Below, piece after piece: positions 17,307 to 26,087 of a stretch of DNA of 64,000 nt. The translations under genes were made by a program, and so were the position numbers. Below the pieces are notes generated by a model. That model made no database searches, had not been told where the DNA came from, and worked only from the letters and a program-made list of their open reading frames with translations. The DNA lies in NCBI RefSeq assembly GCF_030127145.1, contig NZ_CP126158.1:124001-188000 (forward strand). Reading direction: 5' to 3'. Source of the stretch: Halobaculum halobium. Lineage in GTDB: Archaea > Halobacteriota > Halobacteria > Halobacteriales > Haloferacaceae. Positions within the stretch are counted from its first letter, which is position 1, and every line of letters begins with the position of its first letter.

Positions 17307-18434
17307 ATGAGCGGCGACGATCCGTCGGCCGACCCCGATCGAAGCCTCGACACGCCGGGCGTCGGTCAGGCGTTCGAGACCGAACACGCCGTCGGCGTCG
17401 GCGACGCCCGCGCGCTGGCGCTCCCTGACGAGTCCGTCGACCTCGTCGTCACCTCACCGCCGTACCCGATGGTCGAGCAGTGGGACGACCTGTTCGCGCG
17501 GCTCGACCCCACCGTCGGCGAGGCGCTCGAGGCCGCCGCGGCGGGGAGCGGTGACGGTCGCGCCGCCGAGCGCGCGTTCGACGCGATGCACGGGGCGCTC
17601 GCGCCGGCGTGGAACGAACTCGAGCGCGTGCTCGCGCCCGGGGGCGTCGCCTGCGTCAACGTCGGCGACGCGACGCGCTCTGCCGGCGGGCGGTTCCGCC
17701 TGTGGGACAACGCGACCCGCGTCGCCGACGCGCTCTCTGCGACCGGGCTCGACCGGCTCCCCGGCGTGCTGTGGCGCAAGCCGACGAACGCGCCGACGAA
17801 GTTCATGGGCAGCGGCACGCTCCCGCCCAACGCCTACGTCACGCTCGAACACGAGCACGTCCTCGTATTCCGGAAAGGGTCGCGCCGCTCGTTCGACGCC
17901 GGCGACCCCGCGCGCTACGCGTCGGCGTACTTCTGGGAGGAGCGCAACCGCTGGTTCTCGGACGCGTGGGACGACCTCCGCGGGGTCGACCAGACCCTCG
18001 ACGCGGGCGACGCCCGCGACCGGTCGGCGGCGTTCCCGTTCGAACTCCCGTACCGGCTGATCTGCATGTACTCGACGTACGGCGACCGCGTGCTCGACCC
18101 GTTCTGGGGGACCGGGACGACGACCCTCGCGGCGATGGCCGCCGGTCGCGACTCCGTCGGCGTCGAGCGCGACCCGGATCTCCTCGACTCGTTCGATGCC
18201 GACGCGCGGCGCGCTCCCGCGCTCTCGCGCGAGCGGGGTCGCCGTCGGCTCCGCGAGCACCGCTCGTTCGTCGCCGAGCGCGACGAGCCGCCCGGGTACG
18301 ACGCGACCCACTACGAGTTCCCGGTGGTGACGAAGGCCGAGCGCGACATCCGGTTGTACGCCGCGACGACCGTGGAATCGGTCGCCGGCGGCTACCGCGT
18401 CGGCCACGAGCCGATCGAATCGCTCGCGGAGTGA
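17307..18434 (+). CDS. zim: DNA methyltransferase, probably CTAG-specific N4-cytosine (Zim-like)
   Basis: A 375-residue amino-methyltransferase of the beta type: catalytic motif IV TSPPYPMVEQWDD lies near the N-terminus (residues 49-61), a target-recognition region is in the middle, and the AdoMet site DPFWGTGTTTLAAMAAGRDS is near residue 264. SPPY (not DPPY/NPPY) favours cytosine-N4, and the SPPYPM-x-x-WD form is that of archaeal CTAG methylases such as Zim (HVO_0794). No restriction endonuclease gene is adjacent, so it is an orphan. CTAG is strongly depleted in this window, which fits. Specificity is inferred from motif resemblance, not proven. Confidence 0.78.
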   Translation: MSGDDPSADPDRSLDTPGVGQAFETEHAVGVGDARALALPDESVDLVVTSPPYPMVEQWDDLFARLDPTVGEALEAAAAGSGDGRAAERAFDAMHGALAPAWNELERVLAPGGVACVNVGDATRSAGGRFRLWDNATRVADALSATGLDRLPGVLWRKPTNAPTKFMGSGTLPPNAYVTLEHEHVLVFRKGSRRSFDAGDPARYASAYFWEERNRWFSDAWDDLRGVDQTLDAGDARDRSAAFPFELPYRLICMYSTYGDRVLDPFWGTGTTTLAAMAAGRDSVGVERDPDLLDSFDADARRAPALSRERGRRRLREHRSFVAERDEPPGYDATHYEFPVVTKAERDIRLYAATTVESVAGGYRVGHEPIESLAE

Positions 18435-18474
18435 TCTGGCTGGGAACACACGACCGAGTGGTTCGCCGCCGGGG

Positions 18475-19149
18475 TCAGAACAGTCCGAGGGTGAGCGAGC
18501 CGGCGCCGAACAGGCCGAGCGTGACGATCAGGCGGCCGACGCTGCCGACGAACGTCGCGAGCGCGAAGCGCCAGTAGTCGCGTTCGAGCACGGCGAACGC
18601 GTAGATGGAGATCGTGTCGGGGAAGAACGGCACCGAGAGCGCGAGCGCGAGGCCGGCGTAGCCGTATCGACGCGCCAGTTCCGCGGTCGTGCTCTCGGAC
18701 CACTCGATCACGTCGAACCGGGAGCGCCGGAGCCACCTGATGATCGGCCCCGACTGCTTCGCCTCCTGTCCGATGTGGAACGCGAACACCGACCCGGCGG
18801 CCTTCCCGAGGCCGGACACGAACATGATGACCGAGAGCTTCGCCCACGTCGGCAGCCCCAGGTCCAACGGCGCCAGCAGGACGACCTCGCTCACGCCCGG
18901 GAGCGCGAACGCGATGAGGAACGAGTAGACGAAGATGATCCCCAGCCCGGTCCAGCCCGTCGCGGTCTCGACGAGCCGCGTGAGCCAGCCGAAGTCGGGC
19001 CACCAGGACGGCTCGCTCGCCAGCGGGGCCGAGGGCCCGAGAAGTGAGACCGCGTCGCCGAGGGGCGCGAGCCCGACGGACGCCGCCGTGGCGACGGCGT
19101 CGGCCGCCGCGGGCGTCGCCAGCGCGGCCGTGAGGGGGACCGAAAGCAC
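18475..19149 (-). CDS. YqaA/DedA-type VTT-domain membrane protein
   Basis: A 224-residue integral membrane protein. After an N-terminal Ala-rich hydrophobic stretch there is a VTT (SNARE-associated) core: IIFVYSFLIAFALPGVSEVV, then MFVSGLGKAAGSVFAFHIGQ with the family G-x-x-x-G-S/A-x-x-x-Y/F-x-x-G pattern, a basic loop (RWLRRSRFDVIEW), and C-terminal helices with FFPDTISIYAFAV and FVGSVGRLIVTLGLF. Relatives are implicated in lipid scrambling and membrane homeostasis. The N-terminus is uncertain because several alternative starts exist. Confidence 0.8.
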   Translation of the reverse strand: MLSVPLTAALATPAAADAVATAASVGLAPLGDAVSLLGPSAPLASEPSWWPDFGWLTRLVETATGWTGLGIIFVYSFLIAFALPGVSEVVLLAPLDLGLPTWAKLSVIMFVSGLGKAAGSVFAFHIGQEAKQSGPIIRWLRRSRFDVIEWSESTTAELARRYGYAGLALALSVPFFPDTISIYAFAVLERDYWRFALATFVGSVGRLIVTLGLFGAGSLTLGLF

Positions 19150-19308
19150 GATCGAACCGCAGGGACACCGGAGAATAAGTGCGGTGGTTCCCGGCGAGGA
19201 TTGGTGTCGGCGTGCCGTCCACTCGACCGTCGATCGAGCGGCGTCGACCGCGAGGTGGGCGTCGACCGGGCGTCGTCGTCGAAGCGGACGCGGTCGTCGC
19301 GCCCCGTG

Positions 19309-20461
19309 CTAGCGGAGGTCGTCGAGGTCGTCGAGAAACGCCGACAGCGATTCCCGTGTGACGTGTGGCATGACGACGACCCGGGTCTCGCCGGCGCCGG
19401 TGCGCGAGAGGCGCCACCCCCGATCGCGGACGGCCTCGAACGTCGCCTGCGAGAGATCGAACGCGACGAGCGGCAGTTCCGGTTCGACGACGGCGACCCC
19501 GCGGGCGCGCAGTTCGGCCGCGAACCACTCGGCCAAGTCGCTCGCGCGCTCGTGCTCGCGGCGGTAGCCGTCGGGCCACAGCGCGTCCGTCGCCGCGGCC
19601 GCGCTGGCGACGCCCGCCCCCGAGCGGGTGCCCGTGAGGCTCGCCTGCGAGGCGGTCTCCAGGTACGGCGTGTCGACCGCGAGCGCGTCCAGCGCCGCGG
19701 GCTCGCGCGCGAGCAGCCCCCGGCGGGAATCGCCGCCCGGCCCACCTTGTGCGGGTCGATCGTCACCGTCTCGACGCCGTCGACGGCGAACCCCAGTCGT
19801 GGCCCGAGAAGGGAAGGTGGAAGCCGCCCCACGCCGCGTCGACGTGGAGCGGGACGCCGGCGTCGACCGCCAGCTCCGAGAGCGCGGTGATCGGGTCGAC
19901 GCGACCGTACTCCGTCGATCCCGCGACGGCGACGACCAGCGCCGCGTCGGCGTCGAGGGCGGCGGCGACGGCGTCGACATCGGCACGCCCGTCCTCGTCG
20001 GTCGGAACCGTCCGCAGATCGACCCCGAGCACCGAGGCGGCCTTGTGGAAGCTGAAGTGGGCGGACTCGGGCGCGACGACGACCGGGTCGTCCGTCTCGG
20101 CGCGCTCGCGGGCGGAGCGAACCGCTTGGATATTCGACTCGGTCCCGCCGCTGGTGAGGTAGCCGTGTGCCGCGATCCCTGCGTCAGATCGGGCTGCGTC
20201 GTCGCTGCCGTGGTCGCCGTCGCAATCGGCGTCGCCGGCGACGTTCGTGTCGACTGCGTCAGCGAGGCCGGCGATTTCCGCGAGCGCGCCGACGGCCTCT
20301 CGCTCCAGTTCGGCGATCGTCTCGTAGGTCGCCGGGTCGCCGGGGTTCGAGGCGAGAAAGCGCTCGGCCGCCCGTCGGGCCGCGGGGTGCGGCTCCGTGC
20401 ACATCGAGGAGAGCACGCGGTCGAACGACTGGGGGCGGCGTTCGGCGACGGGCGACTGCAT
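19309..20461 (-). pseudogene. mfnA: Group II PLP decarboxylase (MfnA-like tyrosine/aspartate decarboxylase), two frameshifts
   Basis: Three consecutive frames together spell one decarboxylase. Frame 1 (from ATG at 20461) covers [14 protein letters not shown] through [15 protein letters not shown] and [17 protein letters not shown]. Frame 2 gives [17 protein letters not shown], which holds the PLP lysine, to AAIPAGG. Frame 3 runs [15 protein letters not shown] to the stop. Each junction is cured by one extra G (C runs on the plus strand at 19791-19794 and 19717-19721). Intact MfnA makes beta-alanine or tyramine for coenzyme A or cofactor synthesis. Two same-type one-base losses suggest homopolymer sequencing error or recent decay. 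It lies downstream of ppsA on the same strand. Confidence 0.85.
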
Positions 20462-20530
20462 TACCCCCAGAACGAAGCGAGCCGGAGTTATGGGTTGCGC
20501 TTTCGGGCGTCGGGTGCGCGCAGCGACCGG

Positions 20531-20620
20531 CGCTCGACCGCGACTGACCGCAACTGACTGTGAGCGACCGCGACTGATTGCGACCGACCGCAACTAACCG
20601 CGACTGACTCTGGCCGACCG
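20531..20620. repeat. Degenerate 10-bp tandem repeat
   Basis: About nine decamers in register, close to C(G/A)ACYGACYG; examples are cgactgaccg, caactgactg, cgactgattg, cgaccgaccg and caactaaccg. A longer 30-bp periodicity is also visible (a shared 13-mer begins at 20535 and 20565). The array lies between the ppsA stop and the mfnA start on the minus strand. One decamer per helical turn would put every unit on the same DNA face. Confidence 0.7.
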
Positions 20621-20625
20621 TCGGT

Positions 20626-22959
20626 TCAGCGCACGTCGTCGAGGATCAGTTTCTGCTCGGTGCGCTTGACCTCGTGTTGCACGTCGCGGACGGCGTCGAT
20701 GTTCGCGGAGATGCTCGTGACGCCCTCCTCGACCAGGAAGTCGACCATCTCGGGCTTCGACCCCGCCTGCCCGCAGATGCTGGTGTCAACGTCGAGTTCG
20801 CGGCACGTCTCGATCACGTCGCCGATGAGCGTGAGCACCGTCGGGTGGAGCTCGTCGAACCGATCGGCGACGTTGCTGTTGTTCCGGTCGACCGCGAGCG
20901 TGTACTGGGTGAGGTCGTTCGTCCCGAACGACGCGAAGTCGATGCCGCACTCCGCCAGCTCCTCGATGGCGAGCGCGCTTGCGGGCGTCTCGATCATCAC
21001 GCCCCACCGGCGCTTCGCGGGGTCGATACCGACGGCCTCCATGTGGCGCTTGGCGGCCTCCACGTCAGACGCGTCGTTCACGAGCGGGAGCATCAGCTCG
21101 ACGTTGTCGTACCCCATCTCGTAGAGGCGCTTGAACGCGGTCAGCTCCTGGCGGAACACGTCGGTCTTGTCGAGCGAACGGCGGATGCCTCGCCACCCCA
21201 TCATCGGGTTGTGCTCGTTCGGCTCGGTCTCGCCGCCCTCCAGCTCGCGGAACTCGTCGGTCGGGGCGTCGAGCGTGCGGGCGCGGACGGGGCGGGGGTA
21301 GAACTCCTCTGCGACCTCGCGGATGCCGTCGACGAGCTCCTCGATGTACGCGTCTTCGCCGTTGTCGGCGATGTACTTCTCGGGCGTGACGCCCAGCGAG
21401 AGCACCATGTGCTCGATGCGCAACAGCCCGACGCCGTCGGCGCCGGTGGCGGCCGCGCGTTCTGCGGCCTCCGGGATGGAGACGTTCACCTTCACCTCCG
21501 TCGCGGTCATGGGCTTCACCGGCGTTTCGGGGCGGACCGCTTCGACGGGCTCGTACTCCTCCTCCTCGTTTGCAACGCTCCCCTGTCGGATGGTCCCCTT
21601 GTCTCCGTCGATGGTGACGACCTGGCCGTCCGAGAGCGCGCTCGTCGCCGAACCGGTGCCGACGACCGCCGGGACGCCCAGCTCCCGGGAGACGATGGCG
21701 GCGTGGCTGGTCATGCCGCCCTCGTCGGTGATGATGCCGACCGCGCGCTTCATCGCGGGCACCATGTCCGGCATCGTCATCTCGGTGACGATGAGGTCGC
21801 CTTCGCTGACCTGGTCGAGGTGGTCGAGCTTCGTGACGATCCGAACTTCGCCGGAGACGATTCCGGGCGAGGCGCCGAGTCCGCGCAAGAGCACCTCGTC
21901 GTCGTCGTCAGCCGCCGCCGCGGCGTTCGGGTTCGATCCGGCGTCGACCCCGCCGTTCGTCGCGGCCTCGCGCTCCGCGTTCGAGGGATTCGTCCCGGTC
22001 CCGCTGGTCGAGTCGGAGATGGTCGTGATCGGACGCGACTGGAGCATGTACACATCGCCCTCGTAGACGGCCCACTCGACGTCCTGCGGGCTGCCGTAGT
22101 GGTCTTCGACCTGCCGACCGAGTTCGACGAGGCGCTCGATCTCGGCGTCGGTGAGCACCCGCTCTTCCCGCTTCTCGGCGGAGACCTCGCGCTCGATGGT
22201 CTCGCCCGTCTCGGGATCTTTCTCCATCAGGATCTTCTTGTCGGCGACGGTGACTTGGTCGACGGCCGCCGTCTCCCGGTCGACGACGTAGTTGTCGGGG
22301 GAGACCGAGCCGGAGACGACCGCCTCGCCGAGGCCCCACGCGGCCTCGATGATGATCTCCGGCTCGCCCGTCGAGGGGTGTGAGGTGAACATGACGCCGG
22401 ACTTCTCGGCGTCGACCATCTGTTGGACGACCACCGCGATGTCGACCTCCGAGTGGGGGAACCCCTGTCGCTGGCGGTAGTAGATGGCGCGCTGGGAGAA
22501 CAGCGACGCCCAGCACTCCTTCACGCGCTCCAGCAGCGCGTCCTCGCGGACGTTGAGGAACGTCTCCTGCTGGCCCGCGAAGGAGGCGTCCGGGAGGTCC
22601 TCCGCGGTCGCCGACGAGCGGACCGCGACGAACGCCTCGCCGTCGTCGCCCATCGACCGGTACGTCTCGAGGATCTCCTCGCGAACGGACTCGGGCAACT
22701 CGGTGCCGAGAATGAGATCCCTGGCGGTTTGCTCGGCCGCACGCAGCGCCGCGGAGTCCTCGGGGTCGATGTCCATCGCGGCGAACAGTTCCTCGTCGAT
22801 GCCCGCTTCCTCGATGAAGGTGCGGTACGTGCTCGCGGTCACCACGAACCCCGGGGGGACCGGCAGGCCGGCGCCGGTCAGCTCCCCCAACGAGGCCCCT
22901 TTTCCGCCGACGGTGTCCAGGTCGTCGGCGGTGACGTCGTCCAGCCAAAGTACAGCCAT
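20626..22959 (-). CDS. ppsA: Phosphoenolpyruvate synthase
   Basis: A 777-residue pyruvate, water dikinase that makes PEP from pyruvate and ATP at the entry to gluconeogenesis. The N-terminal ATP-grasp domain starts LDDVTADDLDTVGGKGASLG. The swivelling phospho-His domain has GGMTSHAAIVSRELGVP, with the catalytic His near 416. The C-terminal TIM-barrel PEP-binding domain has RTLDAPTDEFRELEGG, FGTNDLTQYTLAVDRN and the catalytic-Cys loop ICGQAGSKPEM. The start at ATG before AVLWLDDV was chosen; the longer frame adds 68 Arg-rich residues and would translate through the operator. A perfect TrmB-type operator lies 68 bases upstream. Confidence 0.95.
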   Translation of the reverse strand: MAVLWLDDVTADDLDTVGGKGASLGELTGAGLPVPPGFVVTASTYRTFIEEAGIDEELFAAMDIDPEDSAALRAAEQTARDLILGTELPESVREEILETYRSMGDDGEAFVAVRSSATAEDLPDASFAGQQETFLNVREDALLERVKECWASLFSQRAIYYRQRQGFPHSEVDIAVVVQQMVDAEKSGVMFTSHPSTGEPEIIIEAAWGLGEAVVSGSVSPDNYVVDRETAAVDQVTVADKKILMEKDPETGETIEREVSAEKREERVLTDAEIERLVELGRQVEDHYGSPQDVEWAVYEGDVYMLQSRPITTISDSTSGTGTNPSNAEREAATNGGVDAGSNPNAAAAADDDDEVLLRGLGASPGIVSGEVRIVTKLDHLDQVSEGDLIVTEMTMPDMVPAMKRAVGIITDEGGMTSHAAIVSRELGVPAVVGTGSATSALSDGQVVTIDGDKGTIRQGSVANEEEEYEPVEAVRPETPVKPMTATEVKVNVSIPEAAERAAATGADGVGLLRIEHMVLSLGVTPEKYIADNGEDAYIEELVDGIREVAEEFYPRPVRARTLDAPTDEFRELEGGETEPNEHNPMMGWRGIRRSLDKTDVFRQELTAFKRLYEMGYDNVELMLPLVNDASDVEAAKRHMEAVGIDPAKRRWGVMIETPASALAIEELAECGIDFASFGTNDLTQYTLAVDRNNSNVADRFDELHPTVLTLIGDVIETCRELDVDTSICGQAGSKPEMVDFLVEEGVTSISANIDAVRDVQHEVKRTEQKLILDDVR

Positions 22960-23026
22960 TTCGTATCTGGAGGGACCGAGGACTGAACCAAGAAGGTATC
23001 GACCGACGCAACAGAGCGAAAGTCTA

Positions 23027-23042
23027 TACTCGGTTCTGAGTA
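23027..23042. promoter_or_regulatory. TrmB-type operator TACT-N7-GAGTA upstream of ppsA
   Basis: An exact match to the operator published for Halobacterium salinarum TrmB, the sugar-responsive regulator of central carbon metabolism; it is also a perfect TACTC/GAGTA dyad with a six-base centre. It lies 68 to 83 bases before the ppsA start. On the minus strand its inner half overlaps a TATAGA that could be the TATA box. The two TrmB-like proteins in this window lack the usual sugar-binding domain, so the true TrmB is probably elsewhere. Confidence 0.75.
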
Positions 23043-23165
23043 CTTCTCGTCGGATCTCGTGGCGTTTCGCGAATCGCGGGTCTCGGTATCGTTCCTCCCT
23101 CGAACGGCGCGGATCCGCCCGCCGTGAACCGGGAGGTTTTCCGCGACGGGGGCGACACGTCACGT

Positions 23166-23690
23166 GTGAACGAGGGTGTCACCGACGCGTCCGCGGTCGA
23201 CCGAGAGCCGCCGGAGGAGCCGTACCTCGCGGCGGCGGCGGCCGATCGGTGGGACGTGCTGCGCTACGACGAGGATCCCGAACCGGTCCACCGGGTCCTC
23301 CCCGCTGGCGCGGGATCCGCCGTGGTGGGGACGTACGAACGCCGGGCGCGCTCGCGCCGGCGACTCGTGCTCGCGCTCGTCCCGATCGCGGCCGTCGGCC
23401 TCCCAGCCGCGGGCTGGCTGCTCGCGGGAACGCTCGGGATCGCGGTCGGCGCCGTTCTCGCGGCCGTGACGGCCGCGGTGATCGTTCGCCGCCACGTCGG
23501 CGAGGACGAGGAGGAACTAACCGACGTGCCCGAGGTCGTCGACGCCAGCGCGGACGGGGCGACGGCGCGCGCGTACGGGTTGGAAAACGAGGCGACGATC
23601 GCCGACGCCGAGGCCTATCTCGCGGAGAACCCCGGCGCAGCCCCCGACCGCTCGCCCGAGGAGGCGCTGGAGGCGGCACAGCGGGGGTGA
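23166..23690 (+). CDS. Haloarchaeal two-helix membrane protein of unknown function
   Basis: A 174-residue protein from a GTG start (alternative ATG at 23124, 14 residues longer). The N-terminal soluble part holds YLAAAAADRWDVLRYDEDPE. Two adjacent hydrophobic segments at about residues 67-105 (LVLALVPIAAVGLPAAGWLL and GIAVGAVLAAVTAAVIV) follow an Arg-rich stretch, so the N-terminus is probably cytoplasmic. The acidic C-terminal tail contains ATIADAEAYLAENPG. No domain is recognised. It is divergent from ppsA with about 205 bases between the starts. Confidence 0.68.
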   Translation: MNEGVTDASAVDREPPEEPYLAAAAADRWDVLRYDEDPEPVHRVLPAGAGSAVVGTYERRARSRRRLVLALVPIAAVGLPAAGWLLAGTLGIAVGAVLAAVTAAVIVRRHVGEDEEELTDVPEVVDASADGATARAYGLENEATIADAEAYLAENPGAAPDRSPEEALEAAQRG

Positions 23691-23782
23691 GTTCTCCGGA
23701 TCGTGTTTCAGCCACCCGGTTTTGTCGAAAACCGTAGTTTCAGCGAAAAACCGCAGGACGATAGCGAGGATCGGAACGGAGT

Positions 23783-24799
23783 TCAGACCTCGATGATCTC
23801 GTCGGCTTCGCCCTCGGGGACGCGGATCGTGCCCTCGAACGCGGTCACCGCGTCGCCGCCGACGATCGGCGCGCCGCCGTCGCCGCCGGCGGTGCCGGCG
23901 CGCACCCGGACGGTCCCCGGACGATCGACGTAGTGCCCCTGCTCGAACACCAGTTCGTCGGGCGTTCCCGCGTCGCCGTCGGGACCCGCGTCGCCGTCGG
24001 TGGCGGCCGCCGACCCGGGGACGGCGCTCGTATCGCCGCCGCTGAAGGCGGCAAAGTGATCGAGGTACGCGCCGCAAGCGCCGCTCGCGGTTCCGGTCAC
24101 CGGGTCCTCGTCGATGCCGCTGCCGGGGACGAAACATCGCCCGTGGGCCGTGGAGTCGGGGCCGAGCGCGTCGAAGGTGAACGCATACACGCCGGCCGCG
24201 TCGTGCTCGTCGGCCAGCGCCGCGACCGCGTCGAAGTTGGGTTCCATGTCGCCGAGGTGTTCGAGGAAGTTCACCGGGACGACGAGGAACGGGAGCCCGG
24301 AGGAGGCGTACGCGACGGGGAGTTCGGCGCCCACGTCACGGAACGCCTCCGGGGTGACGCCGAGCACGTCGCCGAGGCGGTCGTACTCGACGTCGACTTC
24401 GTACACCGTCGGCGAGTTCTGCGTCATCCACACGCGTCCCTCGTCGGTCACCTCGATCTCGATGACGCCGACGTTCGTCTCCAGCGAGTGCGTGCCGGGA
24501 CCGATGGCCCCCGTCTCGAACAGGCGGGCGTGGGCGGCGACAGTCGCGTGGCCGCACAGGTCGACCTCGGTGGTCGGCGTGAAGTAGCGAACGCGTCGGT
24601 CCGCCTCGCTCGACGGCCGCAGGAACGCGGTCTCGCTGGCGCCCAACTCGTTCGCGATCGCCTGCATCTGTTCGCCATCGAGCCCGTCGGCGTCGGCGAC
24701 GACGCCCGCGGCGTTGCCCGCCATCGGCTCGGTCGTGAACGCGTCGACGAGCGCGGCGGCGCGGCGCGAGTCGTCGGACGCGTCGGTTGCGTCGGCCAT
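23783..24799 (-). CDS. PhzF-family isomerase/epimerase
   Basis: A 338-residue PhzF-like protein with the diaminopimelate-epimerase fold in two halves. Family marks are LVDAFTTEPMAGNAAGVV at the N-terminus, ANELGASETAFL with the catalytic-type Glu, VDLCGHATVAAHA and, in the second half, FVPGSGIDEDPVTGTASGA. Bacterial relatives isomerise trans-2,3-dihydro-3-hydroxyanthranilate; archaeal members have no known substrate. A Gly/Asp/Ala insertion near residues 255-290 (TDGDAGPDGDAGTPDE) looks like a species-specific acidic loop. Confidence 0.85.
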   Translation of the reverse strand: MADATDASDDSRRAAALVDAFTTEPMAGNAAGVVADADGLDGEQMQAIANELGASETAFLRPSSEADRRVRYFTPTTEVDLCGHATVAAHARLFETGAIGPGTHSLETNVGVIEIEVTDEGRVWMTQNSPTVYEVDVEYDRLGDVLGVTPEAFRDVGAELPVAYASSGLPFLVVPVNFLEHLGDMEPNFDAVAALADEHDAAGVYAFTFDALGPDSTAHGRCFVPGSGIDEDPVTGTASGACGAYLDHFAAFSGGDTSAVPGSAAATDGDAGPDGDAGTPDELVFEQGHYVDRPGTVRVRAGTAGGDGGAPIVGGDAVTAFEGTIRVPEGEADEIIEV

Positions 24800-24926
24800 G
24801 CACCGCTGTCGGGTCCGGCGTGACAAAACACCCGGTGGTCGGTGCGGGGATCGGGCGCGAACGGGACTTCGATTCGAGCGGCGCGATGGCTCCGATCCTC
24901 CGGACCGACTGGTTGTCGGTGGCCCG

Positions 24927-25436
24927 TTAGTCCGAAACCACGCCGCCATAGTCCCGGTGGACCGCGTCGCCCGCTTCCGCCAGCACTGGCCCCGCGGCGA
25001 CCACGTCGCTGCCGAGACGCTCGTACACCTCCGCGGAGGGGAGACACGAGTCGGCGCCGTACAACTCGGCGCCGCGCGCTGCGGACGTGGAGTGGACGAC
25101 CGCGCCGAGGCCGACGTGGGCGATCCCCCCCGCGCACATCGGGCACGGCTCGGTGCTGGTGTACATGATCAGACCCGCGCGCTGTTCGGGCGAGAACTCC
25201 CGCGCGGCGCGGTGCGCGAGCGTCAGTTCGGGGTGTCGACGCACGTCGTCTGCGGTGTTGACCGCGTTGCGCTCGGTCATCACGACCTCGTCGTCGCGGG
25301 CTCGAACGACGACGGAGCCGTACGGGTCGTCGCCGCGCTCGGCGGCGCCGCGGGCCAACTCGATGGCCTCGCGGACGTGGTCCTCGTGGCTGAGGCTGGC
25401 GAACCGGTCGGGGAGATCTGCGAGCGGCGTTGCCAT
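24927..25436 (-). CDS. Nucleoside/cytidine-deaminase-family zinc enzyme
   Basis: A 169-residue CDA-fold protein. The zinc site is HPE (His-Pro-Glu; the Glu is the proton shuttle) in RRHPELTLAHRAA, plus PCPMCAGG giving the two Cys ligands. The N-terminal HVREAIELARGAAERGDDPYG with the strand GSVVVRARDDEVV matches guanine-deaminase and tRNA-adenosine-deaminase relatives. The PEL in place of AE-I/L suggests a guanine or free-nucleoside deaminase more than TadA. The start at the ATG before ATPLADLP was chosen. Confidence 0.84.
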   Translation of the reverse strand: MATPLADLPDRFASLSHEDHVREAIELARGAAERGDDPYGSVVVRARDDEVVMTERNAVNTADDVRRHPELTLAHRAAREFSPEQRAGLIMYTSTEPCPMCAGGIAHVGLGAVVHSTSAARGAELYGADSCLPSAEVYERLGSDVVAAGPVLAEAGDAVHRDYGGVVSD

Positions 25437-25589
25437 AGCGGAGGATACCCGTCGAGCGACGTGTAGCTGTCGGCGACGGAGGGCGCGGCGACCGCCGTCG
25501 AGACGGGCTAGTTCCCTGCGCTCGGGAACGCTGTTCCCGTGCCAGCGTGACCCCGACACGACTAAACGGCGCGTCCGACACGGTCAGGT

Positions 25590-26087
25590 ATGACCGAGAT
25601 ACACGAGGGACAGCGGGTGGCCGTGTTGGCCGACTCGCAGAACCTGTATCACTCCGCCCAGAGCGTCTACTCGCGCAACGTCGACTACTCGAAGATGCTG
25701 GAGAAGGCGGTGATGGGCCGGCAGTTGACGCGGGCGATCGCGTACGTCATCCGGGCTGACTCCCCCGACGAGGAGTCGTTCTTCGAGGCGCTGCGCGACA
25801 TCGGCTTCGAGACGAAGATCAAGGAGATCAAGACGTTCGGTGACGGCAGCAAGAAAGCCGACTGGGACGTGGGGATCAGCCTCGACGCCGTGACGCTCGC
25901 CGACCACGTCGACACGGTCGTCCTCTGTACCGGAGACGCCGACTTCTCCCGGCTCTGTTCGCACCTCCGCCACGAGGGCGTCCGCGTCGAGGTCGTCGCC
26001 TTCGAGGAGTCGGCCGCGGCGGATCTGAAGGCGGCTGCGGACTCGTTCGTCGACATGAGCGAGCGCGAGGACACGTTCCTGCTATGA
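25590..26087 (+). CDS. NYN-domain (LabA/DUF88-like) putative ribonuclease
   Basis: A 165-residue single-domain NYN/PIN-fold protein. Acidic metal-binding positions are seen in VAVLADSQNLYHSA, WDVGISLDAVTLADHVD and LCTGDADFSRLC, the three classic clusters of the family. Such enzymes cut RNA or tRNA. Its stop overlaps the start of the PUA-domain gene by four bases (ATGA), so the two proteins are made from one message and probably act together on RNA. Confidence 0.86.
   Translation: MTEIHEGQRVAVLADSQNLYHSAQSVYSRNVDYSKMLEKAVMGRQLTRAIAYVIRADSPDEESFFEALRDIGFETKIKEIKTFGDGSKKADWDVGISLDAVTLADHVDTVVLCTGDADFSRLCSHLRHEGVRVEVVAFEESAAADLKAAADSFVDMSEREDTFLL

Noticed and set aside
20674-22383. Long plus-strand frame opposite ppsA
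   Set aside because: Antisense shadow: His/Arg/Val-rich, no motif, fully inside a certain gene.
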